This document shows, piece after piece, positions 26,375 to 34,722 of a stretch of 64,000 bases of DNA. Each line of letters opens with the position of its first letter. Within the stretch, counting starts at the first letter, position 1. Under the pieces are notes generated by a model, which saw nothing but the letters and a program-made list of their open reading frames with translations, was not told the DNA's origin and ran no database searches. The stretch covers positions 5,001 through 69,000 of the forward strand of contig JAUYQQ010000008.1 in NCBI GenBank assembly GCA_030697165.1, read 5' to 3'. Source of the stretch: Acidobacteriota bacterium (GTDB lineage: Bacteria; Acidobacteriota; Vicinamibacteria; Vicinamibacterales; UBA2999). Made by a program: the position numbers and the translations under genes.

Positions 26375-27642
26375 TGGCGATCGCGATTCACCAGGTGCTC
26401 GCGACGCTCGGCTACGGCGACGCGATCGGCAACGAGGTGCTGGGGATTCAGCGCGTCTTGCGGGCGGCCGGGTACGAGTCGGAGATCTTTGTTCAGACCG
26501 CTGACCCGCGGCTCGAGGACCTGACGCTCGACTACCGGGACCTGGTGGATGCGAGCCACCCCGACAACATCCTGTTTCACCATTTCTCGATCGGCTCGCG
26601 GGCATCGCGCGTGGCCTATGCACTGCCCGAGCGGATGGCGCTCGTGTATCACAACATCACGCCGCCGGAATACTTCGTCGACATCCACAAGGAGCTGGTG
26701 CAGTTGTGCTTTCGCGGACGGCGCGAGCTGGCGCTCTACCGAGACCGCTGCGACCTGGCGCTGGGCGATTCGGAGTACAACCGCCAGGAGCTCGCGGACC
26801 TCGGCTTCCCGGTCACCGGGGTGCTGCCGGTCGTGCCCGGGTTCAGCCACCTGAGTGGCCCCGCTAATTACGTGCACGCCGGGCAGTTTGACGATGACTG
26901 GGTCAACGTGTTGTTCGTCGGGCGCGTGATTCCCAACAAGAAGTTCGAGGACGTCATCCGCTCGTTCCAGGCGTACAAGAAGTGGTTCAATCCGCGATCG
27001 CGCCTGCTGCTCGTGGGCGCCCAGTCGGGCTTCGAGCGTTACCTGACGCTGCTGCATCAGTTCATCGCCGACTGCGGCGTCTCGGACGTCCACTTCACCG
27101 GCCACGTGTCCAACGAGGAGCTGACGGCCTATTACGAACTGGCGGATGTCTTCCTGTGCGCCAGCGAGCACGAGGGCTTTTGCGTGCCCCTGATCGAGGC
27201 CTTCCACATGGGCGTGCCGGTGATCGCGTATGCCGCCACCGCGGTGCCGGCCACCATGGATGGGGCCGGCATCCTGTACTCGGACAAGCATCCGGTGGCG
27301 GTCGCGGCGCTCGTCAACGCGGTGGTCGAGGATCGCGCCATGCGCGAGCGCATTCTTGACGGCCAGGACGCGGCGCTCGATCGCCTCGAAGCCAGGGACT
27401 TCGACGGCACGCTGCTCGCCTTCGTGGATCAGCTGCTCGCCACGCCGCGCCGTCCCCACCCGCCGGTGGCGTTCGACTTCTGGGATCAAGTGCAGCTGGC
27501 CGAAGAGTTCGCCGAGATCAAGGCCTACCGCCCGTCGGCCTTCCTGGCGTTGCCCGCCGAACCCTCGGGAACCGGGAGTCGGGAACCGGGAACCGAGCAG
27601 CCCGCCGACTCCCGACTCCCGACTCCCGACTCCCGGCCATGA
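26374..27642 (+). CDS. GT4-type glycosyltransferase 2
   Basis: 422 residues, GTG start sharing one base with the upstream TAG. HQVLATLGYGDAIGNEVLGIQRVLRAAGYESEIF opens the N-lobe. VLFVGRVIPNKKFEDVIRSF, HFTGHVSNEELTAYYELADVFLCASEHEGFCVPLIEAFHMGVPVIAY (E-x7-E) and AVPATMDGAGILYSDK form the donor site typical of GT4. The last 24 residues (from ~398) are encoded by an inverted pair of GGGAGTC/GGGAACC heptad arrays (27567-27638). It is paralogous to the next gene (shared HESEIY/YESEIF, DLALGDSEYNRQEL, SEHEGFCVPL). Confidence 0.88.
   Translation: MAIAIHQVLATLGYGDAIGNEVLGIQRVLRAAGYESEIFVQTADPRLEDLTLDYRDLVDASHPDNILFHHFSIGSRASRVAYALPERMALVYHNITPPEYFVDIHKELVQLCFRGRRELALYRDRCDLALGDSEYNRQELADLGFPVTGVLPVVPGFSHLSGPANYVHAGQFDDDWVNVLFVGRVIPNKKFEDVIRSFQAYKKWFNPRSRLLLVGAQSGFERYLTLLHQFIADCGVSDVHFTGHVSNEELTAYYELADVFLCASEHEGFCVPLIEAFHMGVPVIAYAATAVPATMDGAGILYSDKHPVAVAALVNAVVEDRAMRERILDGQDAALDRLEARDFDGTLLAFVDQLLATPRRPHPPVAFDFWDQVQLAEEFAEIKAYRPSAFLALPAEPSGTGSREPGTEQPADSRLPTPDSRP
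27567..27638. repeat. inverted heptad arrays forming the tail of glycosyltransferase 2
   Basis: The left arm has GGGAACC, GGGAGTC, GGGAACC and GGGAACC; the right arm has four CGACTCCC-type units. An 11-base centre separates the arms. The whole element is translated (GTGSREPGTEQPADSRLPTPDSRP) and ends one base before the next gene's ATG. Confidence 0.88.
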
Positions 27643-28697
27643 TCGTGAATCAATGGGTGCCCGCCGCCCATCGGGGCGATGCGATCGGCGATTCGGCGCG
27701 CCGCGTGCGGGGACTGCTGCGCGGACTCGGCCACGAATCAGAGATCTACGCCATGACGATGGACGACGACCTGCGTGGCGATGTGCGGGACTGGACCGAT
27801 CCGGCGGCCGGGTCGGGCGACCTCACGATTTTTCATTTCGCGCTCGTCTCGCCGATGACGGCGGCCTTCGCCAGGCTGCCCCGCGGACGCGTGCTGCAGT
27901 ACCACAACGTGACGCCGGCGCACTTTTTCGCGGGCTACGATGCGAATATCTTCCGGCTGTGCGCGCTCAGCCGCGAGGACTTGAAGTCGCTGGTCGGCCA
28001 TACCGACGTCGCGCTCGGCGACTCGGAGTACAACCGGCAGGAACTCGAGGACATGGGTTTCACCAACACCGGTGTCTTCCCCATCGCCATCGACACCGGT
28101 CGGATCACGGCGGCCCCGCGGCGCCCCGCGCTCGAGGCGGTGCTCAGGACCGACGGCTTCCTCAATTTCCTGTTCGTGGGCCGGATTGCTCCGAACAAGA
28201 GAATCGAAGACCACATCAAGCTCGCGGAGCACTACAAGCGCTACGTGGACGAGTCGTATCGCTTCATCTTCGTCGGCCGCACCGACGCCGTGCCGCGCTA
28301 TTTCAACACTATTCAGGCCCTGCTGGCCCAGTACCGCATGCCGCCGGGCCGCTTCCTGTTCACCGGACCGGTGCCCGATGAAGACCTTGCCACTTACTAC
28401 CGCATGGCCAGTGTCTACATCTCGCTCTCCGAGCACGAGGGGTTCTGTGTCCCCCTGCTCGAGGCCATGGCCGCCGATGTGCCCGTCCTCGCCTATTCCT
28501 CCACCGCCGTTCCCGACACGCTCGGCGGAGCCGGCGTGCAGTTTGCGCCGAAAGACCTCGAATACGCCGCCGAGCTCCTGGGGGAGCTCGCCTACAACGA
28601 CACGCTCAGGGCCCAGGTGATAGCCGGACAGCGCGCCCGCCTGAATGACTTTGGCGACGCCCGGATCTGCCGCGAGCTCGAAAGGCTGACATCGTGA
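27639..28697 (+). CDS. GT4-type glycosyltransferase 3
   Basis: 352 residues, ATGA overlap with the upstream stop. NQWVPAAHRGDAIGDSARRVRGLLRGLGHESEIYA, VLQYHNVTPAHFFAGYD, DVALGDSEYNRQELEDMGF, FLFVGRIAPNKRIEDHIKLAEHY and YISLSEHEGFCVPLLEAMAADVPVLAY (E-x7-E). It is a shorter paralogue of glycosyltransferase 2 without the repeat-derived tail. Likely a peripheral inner-membrane enzyme using an NDP-sugar; acceptor unknown. Confidence 0.88.
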   Translation: MIVNQWVPAAHRGDAIGDSARRVRGLLRGLGHESEIYAMTMDDDLRGDVRDWTDPAAGSGDLTIFHFALVSPMTAAFARLPRGRVLQYHNVTPAHFFAGYDANIFRLCALSREDLKSLVGHTDVALGDSEYNRQELEDMGFTNTGVFPIAIDTGRITAAPRRPALEAVLRTDGFLNFLFVGRIAPNKRIEDHIKLAEHYKRYVDESYRFIFVGRTDAVPRYFNTIQALLAQYRMPPGRFLFTGPVPDEDLATYYRMASVYISLSEHEGFCVPLLEAMAADVPVLAYSSTAVPDTLGGAGVQFAPKDLEYAAELLGELAYNDTLRAQVIAGQRARLNDFGDARICRELERLTS

Positions 28698-29932
28698 AGA
28701 TTGCATTCATCGTTCAACGCTACGGCGCCGAGATTCTCGGCGGTTCCGAATATCACTGCCGGTTGATTGCCGAGCGGCTGGCCGCCAAGCACGAGGTCGA
28801 GGTGCTGACCACCTGTGCCCGCGACTACATCACCTGGGAGAACGAATACCCGGAGGGCACCGACCGCATTCGCGGCGTCACGGTGCGGCGGTTCAAGAAC
28901 GCGAAGACCCGCGACATCAACGCCTTTAACCAGTACTCAGACTGGATCTTCCATCACCCGCACACGCGGGAAGACGAAATGTCGTGGCTCGAGCAGCAGG
29001 GCCCGTGGTGCCCGCAGCTGATTGAGTACCTGAACAAGCATCACCGGCAATACGACGCGATGATCTTCTTCACTTACCTGTATGCGCCGACGGTGCTGGG
29101 CCTGGCGGTCGATCCGGCGCGCAGCATCCTGGTGCCGACCGCGCACGACGAGCCGGCCATTCACCTTGGCATCTACCGCGAGATGTTCGCCAAGCCGTCG
29201 GCGGTCGCCTTCAATACCGAGGTCGAAAAGAACTTCCTGAAGACCACGTTCGAGTTCCGCGCGGCGGCCGAAGAGACCGTCGGCTGCGGCGTGGACCTGC
29301 TGCAGGACGGCGCCCAGGCGGACGAGCCGGAGCCGGAAGACGAGGACGAGATTCACAAGCGCCTGCCGCAGCACCTGCGGACGCGCGGTGCGCAGTTCCG
29401 CCGGCGGCACCGGCTGCAGGGCCAGTTCCTGCTCTACGGCGGCCGCATCGACGCCGGCAAGGGCTGCGAGGAACTGATCGAGTACTTCACCAGCTACAAG
29501 GAACAGGGCGGCGAAGCGGCCCTGACCCTGATGGGCGTGAAGCTGATGCAGCTGCCCGAGGTGCCGTGGGTCCGCTTTGCCGGCCTGCTCTCGGAGCGCG
29601 AGCGCCTCCAGGCCCTCGAAGCCGCCACCATCGTCGTCGTTCCCTCCCCGTTCGAGAGCCTGTCACTGCTGGCGCTCGAGGCCATGGCGGTGGGCACGCC
29701 GATCCTGTGTAACGCGCGCTCGGAAGTGCTGGTGGACCACTGCGAGAAGAGCAACGCCGGGTTGTACTACGCCAACCGGGAAGAGTTCCTGGAGTGCACC
29801 AAGCTGTTGCTGGCCGACGAGCGGATGCGCGATCGCATGGGCCGCAACGGCAAGGAGTACATCAAGCGCAACTACCGGTGGGACGTGATCCTGTCGAAGT
29901 ATGACCGCCTGATCGGGTCGCTGCGCCGATGA
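28694..29932 (+). CDS. GT4-type glycosyltransferase 4 with acidic insert
   Basis: 412 residues, GTGA overlap. MKIAFIVQRYGAEILGGSEYHCRLIAERLAAKHEVEVLTTCARDYITWENEYPEG is clearly paralogous to glycosyltransferase 1. The C-lobe has FLLYGGRIDAGKGCEELIEYF, VRFAGLLSERERLQALEAATIVVVPSPFESLSLLALEAMAVGTPIL (E-x7-E) and NAGLYYANREEFLE. Between the lobes an acidic linker (DEPEPEDEDEIHKRLPQHL, ~217-235) is inserted that the paralogue lacks. Confidence 0.88.
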   Translation: MKIAFIVQRYGAEILGGSEYHCRLIAERLAAKHEVEVLTTCARDYITWENEYPEGTDRIRGVTVRRFKNAKTRDINAFNQYSDWIFHHPHTREDEMSWLEQQGPWCPQLIEYLNKHHRQYDAMIFFTYLYAPTVLGLAVDPARSILVPTAHDEPAIHLGIYREMFAKPSAVAFNTEVEKNFLKTTFEFRAAAEETVGCGVDLLQDGAQADEPEPEDEDEIHKRLPQHLRTRGAQFRRRHRLQGQFLLYGGRIDAGKGCEELIEYFTSYKEQGGEAALTLMGVKLMQLPEVPWVRFAGLLSERERLQALEAATIVVVPSPFESLSLLALEAMAVGTPILCNARSEVLVDHCEKSNAGLYYANREEFLECTKLLLADERMRDRMGRNGKEYIKRNYRWDVILSKYDRLIGSLRR

Positions 29933-31080
29933 TCGCGCTGCTGCTTGCCATTGCCCTGGCCTGGCAGTTCGGCCAGCGGGCGCCGCTAACGCCGGCCGAA
30001 ACCCTGCTGGCGCCGGCGATCCTGTCGGCGATCGATGAGCAGCCGCTGACGGCGGAGTCGTCTCCACAGACGACGGGAACCGACCCTGCGGCCGGCTGGA
30101 TCCTGCTGACGTGCCGCGAGGACGAGTGCGCGGCGGCTTCGCGCGCCGCCCGCAAGCTGAGCGCGCTGGTCGCCAGCAAGACCATCCCGCCGCCGGCCCG
30201 ATCGATTCGCGTCGCCTCGGCGATCGACAAGTCGATGATCGCCGGAGCCAAGGCGGCGATTCACGTCGCCGAGTTGGCGGATCGTCCGCTGCAGGTCGTG
30301 CGTGCGCCTTGGTCAACCGCGGCCATCGCCGACGAAGTCGTCGAGGTGCTGATCCGCCGCAACGGCTACGTGGCCGAGATGCGGCCGTTCGAGGATCTCG
30401 GGCAGTTGCGGCTCGACCCTTACGGCATTCCGACGACGACGATTGTCGTCAACGCCTGGGCCTCGCGCGATCACGTGGCGGCCACCGCCGCCGCGGCCGC
30501 CTATTTCCTGGCGACGCTGCCGAACGACGGCGCCGAAGCGCTGCTGTCGCACTTGATGATCGGCGCGCACGCACGACTTGCCGAAGATGGGCGGCGGGCG
30601 GTGGCGCAGATGGGACCCTCGCAGCGGGCCGGTGCCGATGTGCTGATCCTGATGGGCCAGGCGATCGATCGCGAGCATCGCCGCATTCGCTCGCTGGCGC
30701 GGTTCATGCCCACGCCGCTCGACGCCACGCTGGCCAGCCGCATGGCCGACATGGAGAAGGGTGTGGCGTCGGTATGGACCAGCCTCGGCATCACCAGCTC
30801 GCCGTTTGTGCCTCCGGCGGAACGCATCCGTGGCCGCGGCGGTGACGACCAGCGCGTGCCGACGCGCGTGCCCGGTGCGGCCGGCACGGCCGATTCGGCC
30901 GTGCTCAAGCTCGCCAACCACGCCGACGTCGCCTACGAGATCGTCAACTTCATCGACGGCAAGCGCACCATCAGCGACATTCGCGACGCGGTGATGGCCG
31001 AGTTCAGCCCGGTGGGCCTGCCGGCGGTCGTGCAGTATCTCGAAGCGCTCGCCAAGGCCGGCGCAATCTCGATCAAGTAA
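29929..31080 (+). CDS. exported or membrane-anchored protein with C-terminal PqqD-like domain
   Basis: 383 residues, ATGA overlap with glycosyltransferase 4. The short N-terminal hydrophobic run (MIALLLAIALAWQF) is a signal or anchor. The central ~270 residues are unfamiliar: GWILLTCREDECAAASRAARKLSAL, RPFEDLGQLRLDPYGIPTTTIVVNAW, then helical sequence; I see no complete peptidase metal site. The last 60 residues (ADVAYEIVNFIDGKRTISDIRDAVMAEFSPVGLPAVVQYLEALAKAGAIS) match the winged-helix pattern of PqqD-like domains (vn.idGkrti.dI...v...f). It ends the operon, followed by a CAGGAG-family hairpin. Confidence 0.7.
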   Translation: MIALLLAIALAWQFGQRAPLTPAETLLAPAILSAIDEQPLTAESSPQTTGTDPAAGWILLTCREDECAAASRAARKLSALVASKTIPPPARSIRVASAIDKSMIAGAKAAIHVAELADRPLQVVRAPWSTAAIADEVVEVLIRRNGYVAEMRPFEDLGQLRLDPYGIPTTTIVVNAWASRDHVAATAAAAAYFLATLPNDGAEALLSHLMIGAHARLAEDGRRAVAQMGPSQRAGADVLILMGQAIDREHRRIRSLARFMPTPLDATLASRMADMEKGVASVWTSLGITSSPFVPPAERIRGRGGDDQRVPTRVPGAAGTADSAVLKLANHADVAYEIVNFIDGKRTISDIRDAVMAEFSPVGLPAVVQYLEALAKAGAISIK

Positions 31081-31117
31081 CAGGAGTTCAGGAGTTCAAG
31101 AGAAACGTCTTCTCTTG
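31081..31117 (+). terminator. CAGGAG-family repeat and hairpin after the glycosyltransferase operon
   Basis: CAGGAGTTCAGGAGTT direct repeats begin at the stop codon. CAAGAGAA-ACGTC-TTCTCTTG (31097-31117) is an 8-bp perfect stem. There is no long T-run. Position suggests a terminator; sequence places it in the same family as 19211-19265. Confidence 0.5.
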
Positions 31118-31176
31118 CTCTGTTCGCGGTTAAGATGCGGCTGCTCGACCGGTAACGCCAGCCAAGGGGTTCGCCA

Positions 31177-31929
31177 ATGGCACCAGCAGCAGAAGCAGTT
31201 GCAGACGCTCGGGACCTTCTTCGAGATCGCACCGTCGCCGACCGCCGCCGCACCCACCAGTTCTATCTGGGCCTCACACTGTTCCTGATCGCCACCGTCA
31301 TTACCGGCTTCTGGCCAAGTTACTTCGGGGCGCTGCTGTCCGGCGGCGTCACGCGGCCGCTGGTGATGCACCTGCACGGCGCGGTCTTCACCGGCTGGAT
31401 GGCCCTGCTCTTCCTGCAAGTCGGATTGGCCGCCTCTGGCAGGGTGCGGCTTCACCGCCAGGTGGGCCGGCTCGGCATTGGCTACGGCGTGCTGGTCTTC
31501 GTGATGGGTGTGATCGTCACCTTCGCCGCACCGGTCATGCACGTGCGGGCCGGTGAATGGACGGTTGACGCGGCCGCCGGATTCCTGTTGCTGCCGATCG
31601 GCGACATGATCCTGTTCGCAGGCTTCTTCGGGACGGCGATTGCCTTCCGGCACAAACCGGAGATCCACAAGCGCCTGATTATTGCCGCCACCGTGGCACT
31701 GGCGTTCGCCGCCGTGGCGCGGCTGAACCTGCCGCTGCTCCCGTTCTTCCTGCTCTGGCTGTCGCCGATGGCGATTGCGATGGGGTTCGACGTTGTGACG
31801 CGCGGGCGGGTGCATCGCGTGGATGCGATCAGCACCGCCGTGCTGGCAATTGCGTTCGTTCGCGTATTGTTCGTCGAATCGGCGGGATGGCTCGTCGTCG
31901 GCCGCGCGATGCTGCAACCGTTTCTGTAA
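31177..31929 (+). CDS. hypothetical integral membrane protein
   Basis: 250 residues with about seven hydrophobic segments (FYLGLTLFLIATVITGF, LVMHLHGAVFTGWMALLFLQVGL, IGYGVLVFVMGVIVTFAA, GFLLLPIGDMILFAGFFG, LIIAATVALAFAAVARL, then two more). AAGGGG lies 9 bases before the ATG at 31177. H-L-H in the second segment and HRQVGRLG resemble DUF2306/YhaP-like small membrane proteins, but no function can be given. It stands alone, convergent with the M14 peptidase gene. Confidence 0.78.
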   Translation: MAPAAEAVADARDLLRDRTVADRRRTHQFYLGLTLFLIATVITGFWPSYFGALLSGGVTRPLVMHLHGAVFTGWMALLFLQVGLAASGRVRLHRQVGRLGIGYGVLVFVMGVIVTFAAPVMHVRAGEWTVDAAAGFLLLPIGDMILFAGFFGTAIAFRHKPEIHKRLIIAATVALAFAAVARLNLPLLPFFLLWLSPMAIAMGFDVVTRGRVHRVDAISTAVLAIAFVRVLFVESAGWLVVGRAMLQPFL

Positions 31930-31935
31930 CCGGGA

Positions 31936-31964
31936 AGGGGCCGGGGAGGTCACCCCCCGGCCCG
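31936..31964. terminator. bidirectional GC hairpin between convergent genes
   Basis: GGGGCCGGGG-AGGTCAC-CCCCCGGCCC forms a stem of about nine perfect G-C pairs in the 40-base gap between the membrane-protein stop (31929) and the M14 stop (31970). It lacks a strong T-run on either side. Confidence 0.65.
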
Positions 31965-31969
31965 CCCTG

Positions 31970-34642
31970 TTACTGCCGCGAGGTCGTGGTCGTGGCGGCC
32001 TCGCCAGCCGGGCCATTCAACAGCGCGTTGAACACCAGCTTGAACGTGCCGTGCGTCTGGTCACGATGCTGGGGACGGAATCCGAACAGCACGACCTTGC
32101 CTTCGCCAAGCTTCACCGACACGGCCGCCGCCTTCTTCGCAATGACCTGTTCGCCCAGCAGCCAGCCGCTTTGCAGGATGTCGCGGTCGAGGTAGGTCGA
32201 GAGGATCTCGACGTTGTGGCTGCGGTCGGTGGACGTCACTTCGTAGACCTGGCCGCCGGCCATGAACATCACCAGGCCGTCCGCCGGCATTCCGTAGACC
32301 AGCGGATTGGTGTTGGCGAAGTGCACCTTCAGCGTGGACCCCGGCGACCAGAACTGCTTCGAGGGCAGCCCGGCCACGACGTTGCGGAGCGGCAGGCTGA
32401 AGCGCTGGATCGGGAGGTCGCCGGCGTTCGCGAAGGTGAGCAACGTGCCGCCCTTTTCGACGAACGCCTGGAGGGCCTTGACGCCCTCGGCGCCGAATCC
32501 GCTCCGGAACTCGGCCGGCGTGTTGTCGGGACCACCACCGAATCCGCCGCCACCCCCTGGACTGCCCGCGCCGGCGGGAGGCTGCTCGCCGGTCATGGCG
32601 GCGATGGAGTCAGCCGGAAGGATGATGGTGTCGTATTTCGCCTCGAGGCCGCCGGCCTTGAGTTCGGTGTCCATGATCGACTTGAACGGCACGTTGAACT
32701 GCTCGAGCATCAGGCGCGTCCAACCCTCGTCCATGTTGCCGCCGCCGTAGCGCTGATACATGGCGACCCGGGGCTTGCGCAGCGCGTACGCGCCGGTGGT
32801 CACGGCCGACTTCAGCGCGACGAAGTCCACCCCCGTTTGTTGCGCGACAGCCGCAACATCACCGGACGCGACCAGGAAGTCGCCGGCCTTGACGCTGCCA
32901 TCAGCCGAGGGCTGGCTGGCCCGGCGCACGGCCATGCCCTTGTCGAGCAGCAGGAACGCCGCGCGGAAGCTGTCGTTCAACCGGCCGTCGAGCACGTAGC
33001 CATTCGCAGCCGCGGTGGCCGCGGTGCCGGTCATCGGCACCGGCGCCGTCAGCTTGACCAGATCGGCGGTGATCTTCTCGCCGATTGGATCGCTGCGCAC
33101 ACCCATGAACTCGCCGAACGTGTCGGTTGACATGTCGTAGGGTCGAATCGGGTTGCCCTCGAGATCGCGCGTGTAGGTGTTGTCGGGATAGAAGGTGCGG
33201 CCCAGCATCCAGCGGACGAGGCCCTGCTTTGGCTGCGCCGTCGTGACGACGAACGACCCGGGCCCGTAAACACGGCCATCGGCGATGAACTGCGCCTTGG
33301 CCTGGTGCACTTCGACGCCCGAGGCCATCAGCATGTTGGCCAGCTTCTTCACCGTCTGGCGATCGTGCTGGTCCGCGGCAATCGCGTAGGCCTTCACCGG
33401 CGCCGCGGCACCGCGCTCGGTCTGCCGCGTCCCCTTGAGATACATGTTCCACAGCACCGTCTCGCGGTTGCGGGCCGCGAGGTCAACCGTCGCCCACGCC
33501 GCGATCTTCTGCTGTTCGACGATGTCGCGGACGCGCCACCAGCCGCCATTCCAGAGGCTGGGCATGGTCGTCTGCACCTCGTAGGCGGGCAGGCCGCGGG
33601 GACCGCCACGCAGCTGATCGGGGTGCATGAACATGGGTGTCGCCAGCCGCGCGCTCGCCGACTCGGTCAGCATGCCCGCGATGTTGTGAAACGGCGTGAT
33701 CCAGTGGAAGCCCATGTGGCCCCAGCCGGAGTAGATGGCCGAACCGATCACGCCGGTCTTGCCGGCCGCCTCGAGCTGGTTGCCCATGTGAGCGCCCCAC
33801 AGCGTCATCTCGCGCCACACCAGCGGGTCGCCGCCAGGACGAATCGGTTCCGCATAGGGCGGAATGTAGAGGCGGGCATTGCCGCTGCCCATCTGGTGAT
33901 GGTCGACATAGGCCTGCGGCAGCCAATCCCGGTACATCAACTTGCCCAGGTGCTGCGACTCGGGCAGGTTCAGGGCAAAGCCGTCGCGGTTGTTGTCGTG
34001 GCCCGAATACTTCTGGTACAGCCACGGCAGGTTCGCCGCCTCGTGCTCGGTGCCGACGTACTTCATGTACCAGTCGGCGATCATCTGCGTGCCGTCCGGG
34101 TTGATCGACGGCATCACGATGCTGATCACGTTGTCCAGCATGCGCGTGGCTTCCTCGTCGGTCCGCGTGATGCTGTCAAACACGAACTCCGCCGCCGTCT
34201 GCGACGCGGCCACCTCGTTCGAGTGCAGCGCGAACGACTGAATCACCACCGCCTTGGCGCCGGTGACGAGCTTGCGGGCCTCACCCTCCGACAGGCCGCG
34301 CGGGTCGGCCAGGCGCGCGTTCGCCGCGCGCAACTGCTCGAGGCGGGCCAGGTTGGCGGGCGACGAGATGAAGATCGCCAGATAGGGCCGGCCTTCGCTG
34401 CTCTTGCCGAGCTCGACGACCTTCAGCTTGTTCGAGGTCTTCGCCAGCAACTGGTAGTACTCATGCAGCTGGTCCCAGTTGGCGAGCTTGCGATCGGCAC
34501 CCATCTGGAAGCCGAAGAACTTCTCGGGCGAGGTGACGGCCGCAGGCGCAGCCGATTGCGCCTGGATTGTCGGTGTTTGTATTGAGGCGCCCGCGGCAAG
34601 CAGCGCGAGTAGAACGAGGGTGGTGCGAATGCTGGCTTTCAT
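31970..34642 (-). CDS. exported M14 zinc carboxypeptidase-like protein
   Basis: 890 residues with a signal peptide (MKASIRTTLVLLALLAAGASIQTPTIQAQ); the ATG at 34651 is an alternative. The M14 zinc ligands are H and E in FALHSNEVAAS (HxxE) and a later His in YVDHHQMG. INPDGTQ and HDNNRDGFALNLPES supply substrate contacts. After the catalytic domain comes a long region with a Gly-rich loop (GAGSPGGGGGFGGG near ~700) and a C-terminal part resembling a glutamine-amidotransferase-like fold (EGVKALQAFVEKGGTLLTFANAG). Such large M14 proteins are common in Acidobacteria and Bacteroidetes; they act in the periplasm or outside. Confidence 0.88.
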   Translation of the reverse strand: MKASIRTTLVLLALLAAGASIQTPTIQAQSAAPAAVTSPEKFFGFQMGADRKLANWDQLHEYYQLLAKTSNKLKVVELGKSSEGRPYLAIFISSPANLARLEQLRAANARLADPRGLSEGEARKLVTGAKAVVIQSFALHSNEVAASQTAAEFVFDSITRTDEEATRMLDNVISIVMPSINPDGTQMIADWYMKYVGTEHEAANLPWLYQKYSGHDNNRDGFALNLPESQHLGKLMYRDWLPQAYVDHHQMGSGNARLYIPPYAEPIRPGGDPLVWREMTLWGAHMGNQLEAAGKTGVIGSAIYSGWGHMGFHWITPFHNIAGMLTESASARLATPMFMHPDQLRGGPRGLPAYEVQTTMPSLWNGGWWRVRDIVEQQKIAAWATVDLAARNRETVLWNMYLKGTRQTERGAAAPVKAYAIAADQHDRQTVKKLANMLMASGVEVHQAKAQFIADGRVYGPGSFVVTTAQPKQGLVRWMLGRTFYPDNTYTRDLEGNPIRPYDMSTDTFGEFMGVRSDPIGEKITADLVKLTAPVPMTGTAATAAANGYVLDGRLNDSFRAAFLLLDKGMAVRRASQPSADGSVKAGDFLVASGDVAAVAQQTGVDFVALKSAVTTGAYALRKPRVAMYQRYGGGNMDEGWTRLMLEQFNVPFKSIMDTELKAGGLEAKYDTIILPADSIAAMTGEQPPAGAGSPGGGGGFGGGPDNTPAEFRSGFGAEGVKALQAFVEKGGTLLTFANAGDLPIQRFSLPLRNVVAGLPSKQFWSPGSTLKVHFANTNPLVYGMPADGLVMFMAGGQVYEVTSTDRSHNVEILSTYLDRDILQSGWLLGEQVIAKKAAAVSVKLGEGKVVLFGFRPQHRDQTHGTFKLVFNALLNGPAGEAATTTTSRQ

Positions 34643-34657
34643 AGCGAGCATTCTCGG

Positions 34658-34712
34658 ACAGGAGCTCATGAGATCAGAAGAAGAATCTTCTTCTGACCTC
34701 CTGGTCTCCTGT
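34658..34712. repeat. CAGGAG-family palindrome between response regulator and M14 genes
   Basis: ACAGGAG ... CTCCTGT arms enclose an almost perfect 10+1+10 dyad of CAGAAGAAGA / TCTTCTTCTG at 34675-34695. Both flanking genes are on the minus strand, so the hairpin may uncouple them. It is the same family as 19211-19265. Confidence 0.8.
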
Positions 34713-34722
34713 GAATGGCTCG

